From Methylophilaceae bacterium UBA6140 (lineage in GTDB: Bacteria; Pseudomonadota; Gammaproteobacteria; Burkholderiales; Methylophilaceae): 6,258 nt of DNA. Positions 1 through 6,258 of the stretch are shown in pieces (positions within the stretch are counted from its first letter, which is position 1; each line of letters begins with the position of its first letter). A program made the position numbers and the translations under genes. The notes beneath the pieces were generated by a model, which saw nothing but the letters and a program-made list of their open reading frames with translations, did not search any database and had not been told where the DNA came from. The stretch is taken from assembly GCA_002423265.1 (NCBI GenBank), contig DIVE01000003.1, positions 5,644 to 11,901 on the forward strand, in the 5' to 3' direction.

Positions 1-852
1 CTGGCTGAAGAAGGCATCAACGGCACCATTGCCGGCATGGAAGAAAATATCCGCAATGTGCTTGATTTTCTGCGCAAGGACGGGATTTTCAAAGGCCGTC
101 TGGCCGATCTCGAACACAAGGAATCGTGGACTGAAAAAAAGCCCTTCTATCGCCTGAAAGTAAGACTGAAGAAAGAAATCGTCACGCTCGGAGTACCGGA
201 AGTAAAGCCGAGCGAAATGACCGGCACCTACGTCAAACCGGAAGACTGGAACGCGCTGATCAGCGACCCGGATGTCATTGTGGTCGATACCCGCAACGAT
301 TATGAAATCGGCATCGGCACCTTCAAGGGCGCCATCAATCCGAAAACCGGCAGCTTCTCGGAATTACCGGAATGGGTACAAAAAGAAGCCGGTCTGCGCG
401 AAAAGCCCAAAGTCGCCATGTTCTGCACCGGCGGCATCCGCTGTGAAAAATCCACCGCTTTCCTGCGCAGCCAGGGCTTTGAACAGGTCTATCACTTGCA
501 GGGCGGCATCCTCAAATATCTGGAAACCGTGCCGGAAGAACAATCGCTGTGGCAGGGCCAGTGTTTCGTCTTCGACGAGCGGGTATCCGTCGGCCACGGC
601 TTGAAGCCCGGCAACTACGAATTCTGCCGCGCCTGCCGCCATCCGCTCAGCCCCGAGGAACGGCAATCACCGCTGTTCGAACAGGGTATCAGCTGCCCGT
701 ATTGCCATGGAAAGGTCAGCGCACAGAAAAAACGTGCGTTGGCAGAGCGCCAACATCAGATCGAACTGGCACAGAAAAGAAAACAAGTGCACGTAGGCGC
801 AAAGTTCGAGAAGAAACCAAAGAAACCGGCTGATAACGGCCAGGAAATCTAA
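1..852 (+). CDS. trhO: tRNA uridine(34) hydroxylase TrhO (rhodanese-fold, YceA/UPF0176 family), 5'-truncated by window edge
   Basis: TrhO hydroxylates uridine 34 in the anticodon of certain tRNAs to 5-hydroxyuridine, the first step toward cmo5U or mo5U (family knowledge). The frame is open from base 1, and its first residues, [12 protein letters not shown], are the conserved end of the N-terminal UPF0176 domain. The ATG at 37 is therefore internal, and roughly 30-60 N-terminal residues lie outside the window. The 283 visible codons then give the rhodanese domain ([20 protein letters not shown] at about 95-114), the active-site loop CTGGIRCEK at 424-450 with the presumed catalytic Cys at 424-426, and the family signature [13 protein letters not shown]. 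Two CxxC pairs follow (Cys codons at 625, 634, 694 and 703), a probable zinc site. The protein ends in a Lys/Arg-rich tail that may contact RNA (inference). The stop TAA at 850-852 overlaps the stop of convergent yigZ. Any promoter is upstream of the window. The family call is secure. Confidence 0.95.
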   Translation: MAEEGINGTIAGMEENIRNVLDFLRKDGIFKGRLADLEHKESWTEKKPFYRLKVRLKKEIVTLGVPEVKPSEMTGTYVKPEDWNALISDPDVIVVDTRNDYEIGIGTFKGAINPKTGSFSELPEWVQKEAGLREKPKVAMFCTGGIRCEKSTAFLRSQGFEQVYHLQGGILKYLETVPEEQSLWQGQCFVFDERVSVGHGLKPGNYEFCRACRHPLSPEERQSPLFEQGISCPYCHGKVSAQKKRALAERQHQIELAQKRKQVHVGAKFEKKPKKPADNGQEI

Positions 853-884
853 CGCAACTGATAACGGCCGAGCAGATCTTCCGC
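830..884. repeat. Imperfect tandem duplication (about 27 bp) across the trhO/yigZ stop codons
   Basis: The 12-mer CTGATAACGGCC occurs at 830-841 and again at 858-869. After skipping one extra G at 870, the following 14 bases (842-855 against 871-884) match at 10 positions. Together this gives 22 of 26 aligned positions with one single-base indel. Copy 1 holds the last trhO codons and both stop codons; copy 2 holds the last yigZ codons (EDLLGRYQ in the yigZ sense). The exact 12-mer repeat is plain to see. Treating the weaker flank as part of one old duplication is inference. Confidence 0.7.
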
Positions 885-1415
885 CGCATCACGCGGAACC
901 GATGCGCGCACGCTGACATTCGCATCGAACGATTTTTCCAGCAACCTGCCGCCCGCCTTGGCCAGATCACGATTGAACAAATCCAGCCTCGAATATTCCA
1001 TCACCAGTTGAATCACGGTCATTTCGACATAAGGCACCAACTTTGCCGCCTCAATCGCCAGCTTTGCCGTGCCGCCATAAGCGCGGGCCAATCCGCCGGT
1101 ACCGAGGTTGATACCGCCGTAATAACGGATGACGCCAACGCAAACGTTAACCAGCTTCTGGCCCTCGATATGTTGCAGAATCGGCCTGCCTGCGGTGCCT
1201 GACGGCTCACCGGCATCATTCATGCGCTGCAGTATGCCGCCGGATGTTTTAAGCTGATAGGCAAACGCGAGGTGGTGCGCCTGCGGGTGCTCAGCCGCCA
1301 GCTTGCGCAGTGCTTGTGCGATCTCGCGCTCGCTTTCGCAATGAAAAGCCAGCGCAATGAAGCGGGATTTATTGATGGTCTGCTCGGCAAGACCGGATTT
1401 TGAAATCGTCAACAT
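849..1415 (-). CDS. yigZ: YigZ/IMPACT family protein (UPF0029 + DUF1949)
   Basis: This is a complete 188-residue member of the YigZ/IMPACT family, slightly shorter than E. coli YigZ (about 204). Eukaryotic IMPACT modulates the GCN2 translational stress kinase pathway. The bacterial role is not settled; nucleic-acid or ribosome-related functions have been suggested. The N-terminal domain carries the early KSRFIA motif (16-21), [15 protein letters not shown] (66-80) and [18 protein letters not shown] (96-113), all family hallmarks. Residues from about 132 form the smaller ferredoxin-like DUF1949 domain. The ATG at 1413-1415 is chosen because KSRFIA needs an N-terminus of about this length and no in-frame ATG, GTG or TTG lies just upstream. 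No clear Shine-Dalgarno sequence precedes it, and a possible -10 box sits only 6 bp away, so the mRNA could be nearly leaderless. The TAG stop at 849-851 overlaps the trhO stop. The last residues (GRYQLR) fall in an imperfect duplication shared with trhO. Confidence 0.93.
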   Translation of the reverse strand: MLTISKSGLAEQTINKSRFIALAFHCESEREIAQALRKLAAEHPQAHHLAFAYQLKTSGGILQRMNDAGEPSGTAGRPILQHIEGQKLVNVCVGVIRYYGGINLGTGGLARAYGGTAKLAIEAAKLVPYVEMTVIQLVMEYSRLDLFNRDLAKAGGRLLEKSFDANVSVRASVPRDAAEDLLGRYQLR

Positions 1416-1421
1416 AACAGG

Positions 1422-1450
1422 ATTGTATCGGCAAGATGACTCAAACCCTA
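1422..1450 (-). promoter_or_regulatory. Candidate yigZ promoter
   Basis: On the minus strand a good -10-like hexamer, TACAAT, lies at 1427-1422. A 17-bp spacer separates it from a poor -35 candidate, TAGGGT, at 1450-1445. The -10 ends only 6 bp before the yigZ ATG, so a transcript from it would start at or next to the start codon. A near-perfect 12-bp palindrome (ACCCT-AC-AGGGT, 1445-1456) overlaps the -35 position and could be an operator or chance. Only the -10 match is reasonable, so this is tentative. Confidence 0.3.
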
Positions 1451-1538
1451 CAGGGTCACCACGGACATCGCCATGCTGTGGGCGCCATTTTCAGCCGCAT
1501 CGGCCATCCCGCAAAACCTGTTCGAACACCGCGCCATT

Positions 1539-1576
1539 GTGTACGACGCCCACCATCTACGCTGGCGGTCGTACAC
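1539..1576. repeat. Perfect 9-bp inverted repeat, potential hairpin, in the gap between yigZ and the efflux operon
   Basis: GTGTACGAC at 1539-1547 is the exact reverse complement of GTCGTACAC at 1568-1576. Allowing one bulged G at 1567, the stem continues with GCC (1548-1550) against GGC (1564-1566), leaving a loop of about 13 bases. No T-run follows either arm on either strand, so it is not a canonical intrinsic terminator. It could still slow transcription leaving the efflux operon, stabilise its mRNA 3' end, or belong to a dispersed intergenic repeat family. A competing fold exists between CTGGCG (1562-1567) and CGCCAG (1589-1594). Confidence 0.55.
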
Positions 1577-1636
1577 GAAATCTACCAGCGCCAGTTATTG
1601 CCGGGGAGCATTGAGCTGCCGCCGGAATAGACAGGG

Positions 1637-3058
1637 CTACTGATTACCCGCATCCTGCCAGCCGCCGCCCAGTGCCTTGAACAACTCGACACTGGCCAGC
1701 AGCCGCGCCTGACGGCTTTGTATGTAGGCCAGTGCCGCGTCGTTATAAACGCGCTGCGAATCAAGCACATCAATGTAGGCCGAGTAGCCCGATTGATAGC
1801 GGTTATTGGAAATTTCCAGCGCCTTTTTGGCAGATGCCTGGCTGCTATCCAGCAACGCCTCACGCTCTGCGTTCTGCCGTACGTTCACCAAAGCATCGTT
1901 GACTTCCTGAAAGGCCATGCGAACCGCGCCTTCGTATCCGGCCAGCGCCTGCTTCTGTTGTGCCGTTGCCTGATCAAGCCGCGACGATAGTCTGCCACCG
2001 TCGAAAATAGGCAGATTGAGACTGAGGCCACCACTCCATATTCTCGCGGCCGATTTCAGCACGTCGCCGAGCTCCGCGCTTTCGCCGCCATAGGCAGCAG
2101 TCAGCGATATGGTCGGAAACATCGCCGCTTTGGCGACGCCGATATTGGCATTCAGCGCGACCAGCTGTTCTTCTGCCTGCCGCACATCCGGACGGGATTC
2201 GAGCAGCGCGGAAGGCAAACCGGCAGGCGGCAATGGCGGCAATGGCAGTTGCTTGATATCGCTCGCAGCGAGTTTTAGATCGAGCTCACCGGTCAACAGC
2301 GCCAGCTGATGCTCGCTGATGGCACGCTGCCTTTTCAGTTCGACAATATGTGCCGCCAGCGTACTGCTGGCGACTTCGGCCTGATGCACGTCGAGCGCGG
2401 ATGAAACACCGCCTTCCAGACGGCGCCGGGTCAGATCCAGACTCTCATTCCGGGTTCTCAAACTGTCTTCCGATATCGCAATCTGCGAATCGAGGCCGCA
2501 CAGCTGCAGATAATTGCTGGTGACCAGACCGGCCAGCGAGAGCGCTACCGTATCTCTGGCGTAACGGCTGGCAAGCGCCTGCGCGCGCGCGGATTCCTTG
2601 GCCCGGCGCAGCTTGCCCCAGAAATCCAGCTCGAACGAAGTGCCGAGCCGGATATTGTAGTTTTCGCGTATCGGGCTGGTGCCGATGAATTGGGGATTGG
2701 GCCCAAGCTCGGTGATGCGTGAGCGGCTGGCACCGGCATCGAGATCGATGCGCGGCAGCAAGGCAGAACCCACCTCGCGCATAAAGGCATCCGCCTCTTC
2801 AATACGCGCAACTGCCTGTTTGATATCGGTGTTGTTCTCCAGCGATTTGGCGACCAGATCATTCAGCACCGCATCCTGATAAAGCGTCCACCAGGGATTT
2901 TCTGCCGTCAGCTGCATCTGCTGCTCAGTCACCGCATCCTCGCCGAACAAGGCCGGAAGAGAAAACGAAGGCCGCTGGTAATCAGGCCCCAGCAAGGCGC
3001 ATCCCGGCAGGAACGCTGCGGCCAGCAGCAGGCCGGTGATCTTCATACTTGGCTTCAT
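1637..3058 (-). CDS. Outer-membrane channel lipoprotein of RND tripartite efflux pump (OprM/NodT/CmeC family)
   Basis: This encodes the TolC-like outer-membrane duct through which the RND pump expels its substrates. It forms a trimer with an outer-membrane barrel and a long periplasmic alpha-helical tunnel (family knowledge). The 473 residues are of normal length. A lipoprotein signal peptide ends in LPGC with the lipidated Cys at residue 20; the +2 residue is Ala, which fits sorting to the outer membrane. Family motifs follow: NPWWTLYQD (54-62), [10 protein letters not shown] (140-149), a proline-rich linker and [13 protein letters not shown] (280-292), [22 protein letters not shown] (303-324) and LPIFDGGR (349-356). 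The two structural repeats show as [12 protein letters not shown] (213-224) and [12 protein letters not shown] (420-431). The ATG at 3056-3058 overlaps the pump gene's TGA by 4 bp (ATGA) and has an AAGGA site 6 bp upstream, which favours it over the in-frame ATG at 3044-3046. It is the last gene of the operon. No intrinsic terminator is obvious after it. Confidence 0.95.
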   Translation of the reverse strand: MKPSMKITGLLLAAAFLPGCALLGPDYQRPSFSLPALFGEDAVTEQQMQLTAENPWWTLYQDAVLNDLVAKSLENNTDIKQAVARIEEADAFMREVGSALLPRIDLDAGASRSRITELGPNPQFIGTSPIRENYNIRLGTSFELDFWGKLRRAKESARAQALASRYARDTVALSLAGLVTSNYLQLCGLDSQIAISEDSLRTRNESLDLTRRRLEGGVSSALDVHQAEVASSTLAAHIVELKRQRAISEHQLALLTGELDLKLAASDIKQLPLPPLPPAGLPSALLESRPDVRQAEEQLVALNANIGVAKAAMFPTISLTAAYGGESAELGDVLKSAARIWSGGLSLNLPIFDGGRLSSRLDQATAQQKQALAGYEGAVRMAFQEVNDALVNVRQNAEREALLDSSQASAKKALEISNNRYQSGYSAYIDVLDSQRVYNDAALAYIQSRQARLLASVELFKALGGGWQDAGNQ

Positions 3059-6000
3059 GCCATTTCCTTTTCGTTACTTTCTGCAGCTCCATGCTCGGTA
3101 GCCAGCCTTCCGTGCTTGCGTGTGAGCCAGACGAAAAACAGCGGGATGAAGATAGTGGCAATAAAGGTTGCCATCAGCATGCCGCCGAATACGCCGGTCC
3201 CCATGGAGCGGCGTGCGGCAGAACCGGCACCGGTGGCGATGACCAGCGGCACGATACCCAGCACGAATGCCATCGAGGTCATCACAATCGGCCGGAAACG
3301 CAGTCTGGCTGCTTCAATTGCGGCATCGGCGACACTGAATCCCTCTTCCAGCTTTTGCGAGGCAAACTCGACAATCAGAATCGCGTTCTTGGCAGCAAGC
3401 GCGATCAGCGTCACCAAACCGATCTGAAAGTAGATGTCGTTCGGCATATCGCGCAGGAAGATCGCCGTCAACGCGCCTGAAAGCGCGAACGGCACGGCCA
3501 TGATGACCGCCAGGGGCAATGTCCAGGTTTCGAACTGCGCGGCCAGAATCAGGAACACCATGATGATGGCGAATGTGAATGCGAACACCGCGGCAGAGCC
3601 TGTGCGCTTCTCCTGGTAGGCCTGGCCGGTCCAGGCGATCTGGTAGCCGTCAGGCAGATTCGCAGCCGCGATCTTCTCAACCAGCTGAATCGCCTCGCCC
3701 GAGCTGATGCCGCTGGCACCGCTACCCAGCACCTTGGCCGACAGCAGACCGTTGTAGCGCTCCAGTTGCTCGGCGCCGACGATGTTCTTCACCGTGCTCA
3801 AGGCCGAAAGCGGCACCATGACGCCGTTGTTCGAGCGCACGTAAACGCGACCGAGGTCCTCCGGTTTCATGCGGAACTCAGGTTCGGCCTGCAATTGCAC
3901 CCGGTATGTACGACCGGAACGGTTGAAATCGTTGACATAAAGCGAACCCATGGTGGTTTGTAACGTGGCGTAGATATCGGCGATCGGCACTCCTTGCGAA
4001 AGCGCCTTGGCTTCATCCACCTCGACGAATAGCTGCGGCACCGTCGGGCGGAAAAAGGTATTGATGCCCTGCAGCTTCGACTCGCTTTTCAAGGCTTCAA
4101 TGAAATTGTTGGTCACGCTCGACAAGCGCATCGGATCGGAATCCCCGCGCGCCTGAACATAGAGCTCGAAACCGCCGGAAGTGCCGAGCCCGCGGATGGC
4201 CGGCGGATTGAAAGCGAACGCCATGCCGTCCGGCTGGCTCATGCCGATACCGAACAGTTTCTTCACAATATCGTCTGCGGTGTCGGTTCTTTCGTTCCAA
4301 TCCGTCATACGCACGAACATGGTAGCTGCGCTGGTCTTGTTACCGCCACCGATCAAGTCCATGCCGTTGATAATGAACTGGGTTGCCACTGCCGGATCCT
4401 GCGCAATGCCCTGCCGCACCGCTTCCGTAGTCTTGCTGGTACGATTGAGCGTGGCGCCGTCCGGCAGTACGAAGGCTGTAATCACATAGCCCTGATCCTC
4501 CGGCGGCACAAAACTGCCCGGTATGATTTTCAGCATGAGGACGACAAACCCGATGACACCGGCGAAAGCAATGGAGCCGATGATCTTGTGGCGCAAGGTA
4601 AGCCTGACCATCCTGATGTAAAAAGCGGTCAGGCCGGTGAAAAAGCGATTGAAGTAACGGAATGCCTTCGATTCGATGTGCGTGTGCTTGAGCAGCAGCG
4701 AGCATAGCGCCGGCGTTAGCGTCAGCGCGACCACGCCCGAAAGTACCGCCGCCACCGCCACCGTCACCGCAAACTGGCGATAGAGCTCGCCGGCAATCCC
4801 GCCGAGGAAAGCCACCGGCACAAAAACCGCCACCAGCACCAGCGTCATCGCCACCACCGCACTGGATACTTGCTGCATGGATTTGATCGCGGCATTGATC
4901 GGCGACAACTTCTCTTCTTTCATCAGACGCTCGATGTTTTCCAGCACGACAATCGCGTCATCGACCACAATCCCGACCGATAGCACCATCGCAAACAATG
5001 TCAGCGTGTTGATCGAAAATCCGAGTATCCAGAGGCCGGCAAACGTCCCGATCAGCGAAATCGGCACGGCGATGATCGGTATCAGCGTCGCACGCCAGCT
5101 CTGCAGGAAGAGAAAAACCACCAGAATGACGAGGATCATGGCTTCACCCAGGGTCTTCAGCACTTCATTGATGGATGACTGCACGAAGTCGCTGGTGTCG
5201 TACGGAATCGCATAATCCATGCCCTTGGGGAAGCGCTTCTTCAACTCTTCCAGCTTGAGCTTGATGGCCTCTGCGGTATCCAGCGCGTTGGCGCCGGTCT
5301 GCAGGAAAGTACCGATCGCTACGCCGGGCTTGCCGTTGAGCGTGGTGCGGATATTGTAGTTCTGCGAGCCGAGTTCGATACGCGCGACATCCTTGAGATA
5401 TAGCACACCACGCGGCCCATCCGCACGCAGGATGATGTTTCCGAACTGCTCCGGATCGAGCAGACGGCCTTTTGCCGTTACCGTATAGACAATCTGCTGA
5501 TCGCTGGGCGAAGGATCCTGGCCGATCTTGCCTGCGGCGTACTGGGCGTTCTGCGACTGGATGGCATTGGCGATATCGGTCGTCGTGATGCCGAGCTGCG
5601 CCATCTTGTCCGGCCTCAACCAGATGCGCATCGAATAATCCTGCGCGCCGAATATGGTCGCATCGCCCACGCCCTTGATGCGCTTCAATTCATCCAGCAC
5701 ATTGAGCGTGCCGTAATTGCTCAGATACAACGGGTCGAAGGTGCCGTCCGGGGAGTTCAGCATGGCCACCAGCAGCAAATCGTTGGAGCGCTTCTGGATC
5801 ACCAGCCCGTTGCGGCGGACGTCATCCGGCAAGCGTGGCAACGCGGTGTTGACGCGGTTACTGAGATTGAAAGTCGCCTGATCGGCATCGGTACCGACTT
5901 CGAACGTGGCCGTGATGGTCAGCGTGCCGCTGGAATCGGCGCTGGAACTGAAGTAAAGCAACCCCTCAACGCCGCTGAGCTGTTCCTCGATTGGGGCAGC

Positions 6001-6183
6001 AACCGTTTTCGATAGTGTCTCGGCACTGGCGCCCGGATAGGTCGCAGTAATCAGCACAGTGGGCGGCGCGATCTGCGGATATTGCGCGATCGGCAGCTTG
6101 AGGGCCGCGGCCAGGCCGGCAAGCACGATGATGATGGAAAGCACCGACGCGAAAATCGGCCGGGTAATGAAGAATCTGGTCAT
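3055..6183 (-). CDS. RND multidrug efflux transporter, inner-membrane pump (HAE1 family, AcrB/MexF-like)
   Basis: This is a proton-driven antiporter that binds hydrophobic drugs from the periplasm and outer leaflet and passes them to the outer-membrane channel; it works as a trimer (family knowledge). The 1042 residues match the usual length (AcrB 1049). The N-terminus [16 protein letters not shown] is typical, with TM1 at about 10-28. A large periplasmic domain (about 29-337), TM2-6 (about 338-490), TM7 (about 535-553), a second periplasmic domain containing FVPPEDQGY (558-566), and TM8-12 (about 866-1018) follow. Proton-relay residues are intact: Asp408-Asp409 in [16 protein letters not shown], Lys932 in [11 protein letters not shown], and Arg962 and Thr969 in [10 protein letters not shown]. 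The ending [13 protein letters not shown] is nearer MexF-type pumps than AcrB. Several aromatic pocket residues of AcrB are replaced. The ATG at 6181-6183 follows GGAGG by 10 bp. Substrates cannot be told from the sequence, so no symbol is given. Confidence 0.97.
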   Translation of the reverse strand: MTRFFITRPIFASVLSIIIVLAGLAAALKLPIAQYPQIAPPTVLITATYPGASAETLSKTVAAPIEEQLSGVEGLLYFSSSADSSGTLTITATFEVGTDADQATFNLSNRVNTALPRLPDDVRRNGLVIQKRSNDLLLVAMLNSPDGTFDPLYLSNYGTLNVLDELKRIKGVGDATIFGAQDYSMRIWLRPDKMAQLGITTTDIANAIQSQNAQYAAGKIGQDPSPSDQQIVYTVTAKGRLLDPEQFGNIILRADGPRGVLYLKDVARIELGSQNYNIRTTLNGKPGVAIGTFLQTGANALDTAEAIKLKLEELKKRFPKGMDYAIPYDTSDFVQSSINEVLKTLGEAMILVILVVFLFLQSWRATLIPIIAVPISLIGTFAGLWILGFSINTLTLFAMVLSVGIVVDDAIVVLENIERLMKEEKLSPINAAIKSMQQVSSAVVAMTLVLVAVFVPVAFLGGIAGELYRQFAVTVAVAAVLSGVVALTLTPALCSLLLKHTHIESKAFRYFNRFFTGLTAFYIRMVRLTLRHKIIGSIAFAGVIGFVVLMLKIIPGSFVPPEDQGYVITAFVLPDGATLNRTSKTTEAVRQGIAQDPAVATQFIINGMDLIGGGNKTSAATMFVRMTDWNERTDTADDIVKKLFGIGMSQPDGMAFAFNPPAIRGLGTSGGFELYVQARGDSDPMRLSSVTNNFIEALKSESKLQGINTFFRPTVPQLFVEVDEAKALSQGVPIADIYATLQTTMGSLYVNDFNRSGRTYRVQLQAEPEFRMKPEDLGRVYVRSNNGVMVPLSALSTVKNIVGAEQLERYNGLLSAKVLGSGASGISSGEAIQLVEKIAAANLPDGYQIAWTGQAYQEKRTGSAAVFAFTFAIIMVFLILAAQFETWTLPLAVIMAVPFALSGALTAIFLRDMPNDIYFQIGLVTLIALAAKNAILIVEFASQKLEEGFSVADAAIEAARLRFRPIVMTSMAFVLGIVPLVIATGAGSAARRSMGTGVFGGMLMATFIATIFIPLFFVWLTRKHGRLATEHGAAESNEKEMA
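3065..3069 (-). promoter_or_regulatory. Ribosome binding site of the outer-membrane channel gene
   Basis: AAGGA on the minus strand lies 6 bp before the channel gene's ATG, inside the final codons of the pump gene. With the ATGA start/stop overlap it supports translation coupled to the pump and decides the upstream of two in-frame ATGs. Confidence 0.7.
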
Positions 6184-6193
6184 GGTCTGGATG

Positions 6194-6198
6194 CCTCC
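6194..6198 (-). promoter_or_regulatory. Ribosome binding site of the RND pump gene
   Basis: GGAGG on the minus strand lies 10 bp before the pump ATG, within the 17-bp spacer after the preceding gene's stop. The match is strong and the spacing slightly long. It supports the ATG at 6181-6183, which also begins the expected family N-terminus. Confidence 0.7.
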
Positions 6199-6200
6199 GC

Positions 6201-6258
6201 TCAGGCTTGTGTACTGGGATCAGTACGCAATGACTGCGCAGGCGCCTCTTTGGCATCC
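6201..6258 (-). CDS. Probable periplasmic adaptor (membrane fusion protein) of the RND efflux system, C-terminal end only
   Basis: An open frame enters from the right edge and ends at TGA (6201-6203), giving the tail [18 protein letters not shown]. The 18 residues are polar and Ala/Pro-rich, as in the poorly conserved C-terminal tails of AcrA/MexE-type adaptors, but they carry no diagnostic motif. The assignment rests on position: the stop lies 17 bp before the pump start on the same strand, and adaptor-pump-channel is the standard gene order. In such systems the adaptor is a lipid-anchored or membrane-tethered periplasmic protein that joins pump and channel. That a same-strand gene ends here is likely; its identity is inference. 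Confidence 0.6.
   Translation of the reverse strand, partial: DAKEAPAQSLRTDPSTQA

Larger units (their letters stand above)
1416..1636. other. Intergenic gap of 221 bp without a callable gene
   Basis: This stretch separates the yigZ start from the end of the efflux operon. It contains the candidate yigZ promoter, a 12-bp palindrome (1445-1456) and a 9-bp inverted repeat (1539-1576). Open frames exist on both strands: plus 1436-1630 (64 codons), plus 1473-1643 (56 codons, running 7 bp into the channel gene antisense), and minus 1594-1448 (48 codons after a TAA, no early ATG). None has a convincing ribosome binding site, and I recognise no protein family. It may be a structured regulatory region, a dispersed repeat or a decayed gene. 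Confidence 0.6.

Noticed and set aside
37..39. ATG as the start of trhO
   Set aside because: The frame is open from base 1, and the residues before this ATG ([12 protein letters not shown]) are conserved in the family, so the ATG is internal.
272..833. Alternative plus-strand frames within trhO (272-604 and 549-833)
   Set aside because: They overlap the rhodanese and zinc-site coding sequence, whose conserved motifs fix the real frame.
1436..1630. Plus-strand 64-codon frame in the gap as a gene
   Set aside because: No ribosome binding site at useful distance, mixed third-position composition unlike the neighbouring genes, and no recognised family.
1539..1636. Intrinsic terminator for the efflux operon
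   Set aside because: The only good hairpin (1539-1576) lacks a following T-run on the minus strand, so I list it as an inverted repeat instead.
2220..2250. GGCAATGGC short direct repeats
   Set aside because: They encode the proline-rich linker ([10 protein letters not shown]) usual in this outer-membrane family just before the GLPS motif.
3049..3480. Plus-strand 143-codon frame opposite the pump and channel genes
   Set aside because: It is antisense to the strongly conserved RND C-terminus. Its His/Gln/Arg-rich translation is typical of a frame shadow in GC-rich DNA.
4740..4870. Repetitive GCC/ACC-rich stretches in the pump gene as a repeat element
   Set aside because: They encode Ala/Val/Thr-rich transmembrane helices 5 and 6; codon bias over simple residues explains the pattern.
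5966..6256. Minus-strand 96-codon frame spanning the pump start
   Set aside because: It is out of frame with the pump's conserved N-terminus and with the adaptor tail, and has no family likeness.

Overview
The window is chromosomal DNA from a Gram-negative proteobacterium, most likely a betaproteobacterium. This is inferred from an RND efflux operon with an outer-membrane lipoprotein, from the style of the TrhO and YigZ proteins, and from moderately high GC with GC-rich third codon positions. The species cannot be named from the sequence. It holds five genes (two running off the ends), short regulatory sites and one short unexplained gap. I found no tRNA, rRNA, CRISPR array, insertion sequence or phage gene.

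Left part (1-1415): the 3' part of a plus-strand trhO gene (tRNA U34 hydroxylase with a rhodanese fold) converges with a minus-strand yigZ gene (IMPACT family). Their stop codons overlap tail to tail at 849-852. An imperfect tandem duplication of about 27 bp lies exactly across this junction and may have shaped both gene ends.

Middle (1416-1636): a 221-bp gap with no convincing gene. It holds a probable weak promoter for yigZ, a short palindrome over that promoter, and a perfect 9-bp inverted repeat that could form a hairpin. Several short open frames exist on both strands, but none can be called.

Right part (1637-6258): a minus-strand tripartite multidrug efflux operon, transcribed right to left. 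The order is the last codons of what is probably the periplasmic adaptor gene, then a complete RND inner-membrane pump (1042 residues, HAE1/AcrB-MexF type), then a complete outer-membrane channel lipoprotein (473 residues, OprM/NodT type). Spacing is tight: 17 bp between the first two genes and a 4-bp ATGA overlap between pump and channel, each with a recognisable ribosome binding site. The three products should assemble into one envelope-spanning, proton-driven pump. The promoter and any regulator of the operon lie beyond the right end.

The window is largely ordinary housekeeping and efflux DNA, and I see no clear undescribed system. The points most worth a second look are the duplication at the trhO/yigZ junction, the structured gap at 1416-1636, and the reduced aromatic content of the pump's predicted drug-binding pocket.
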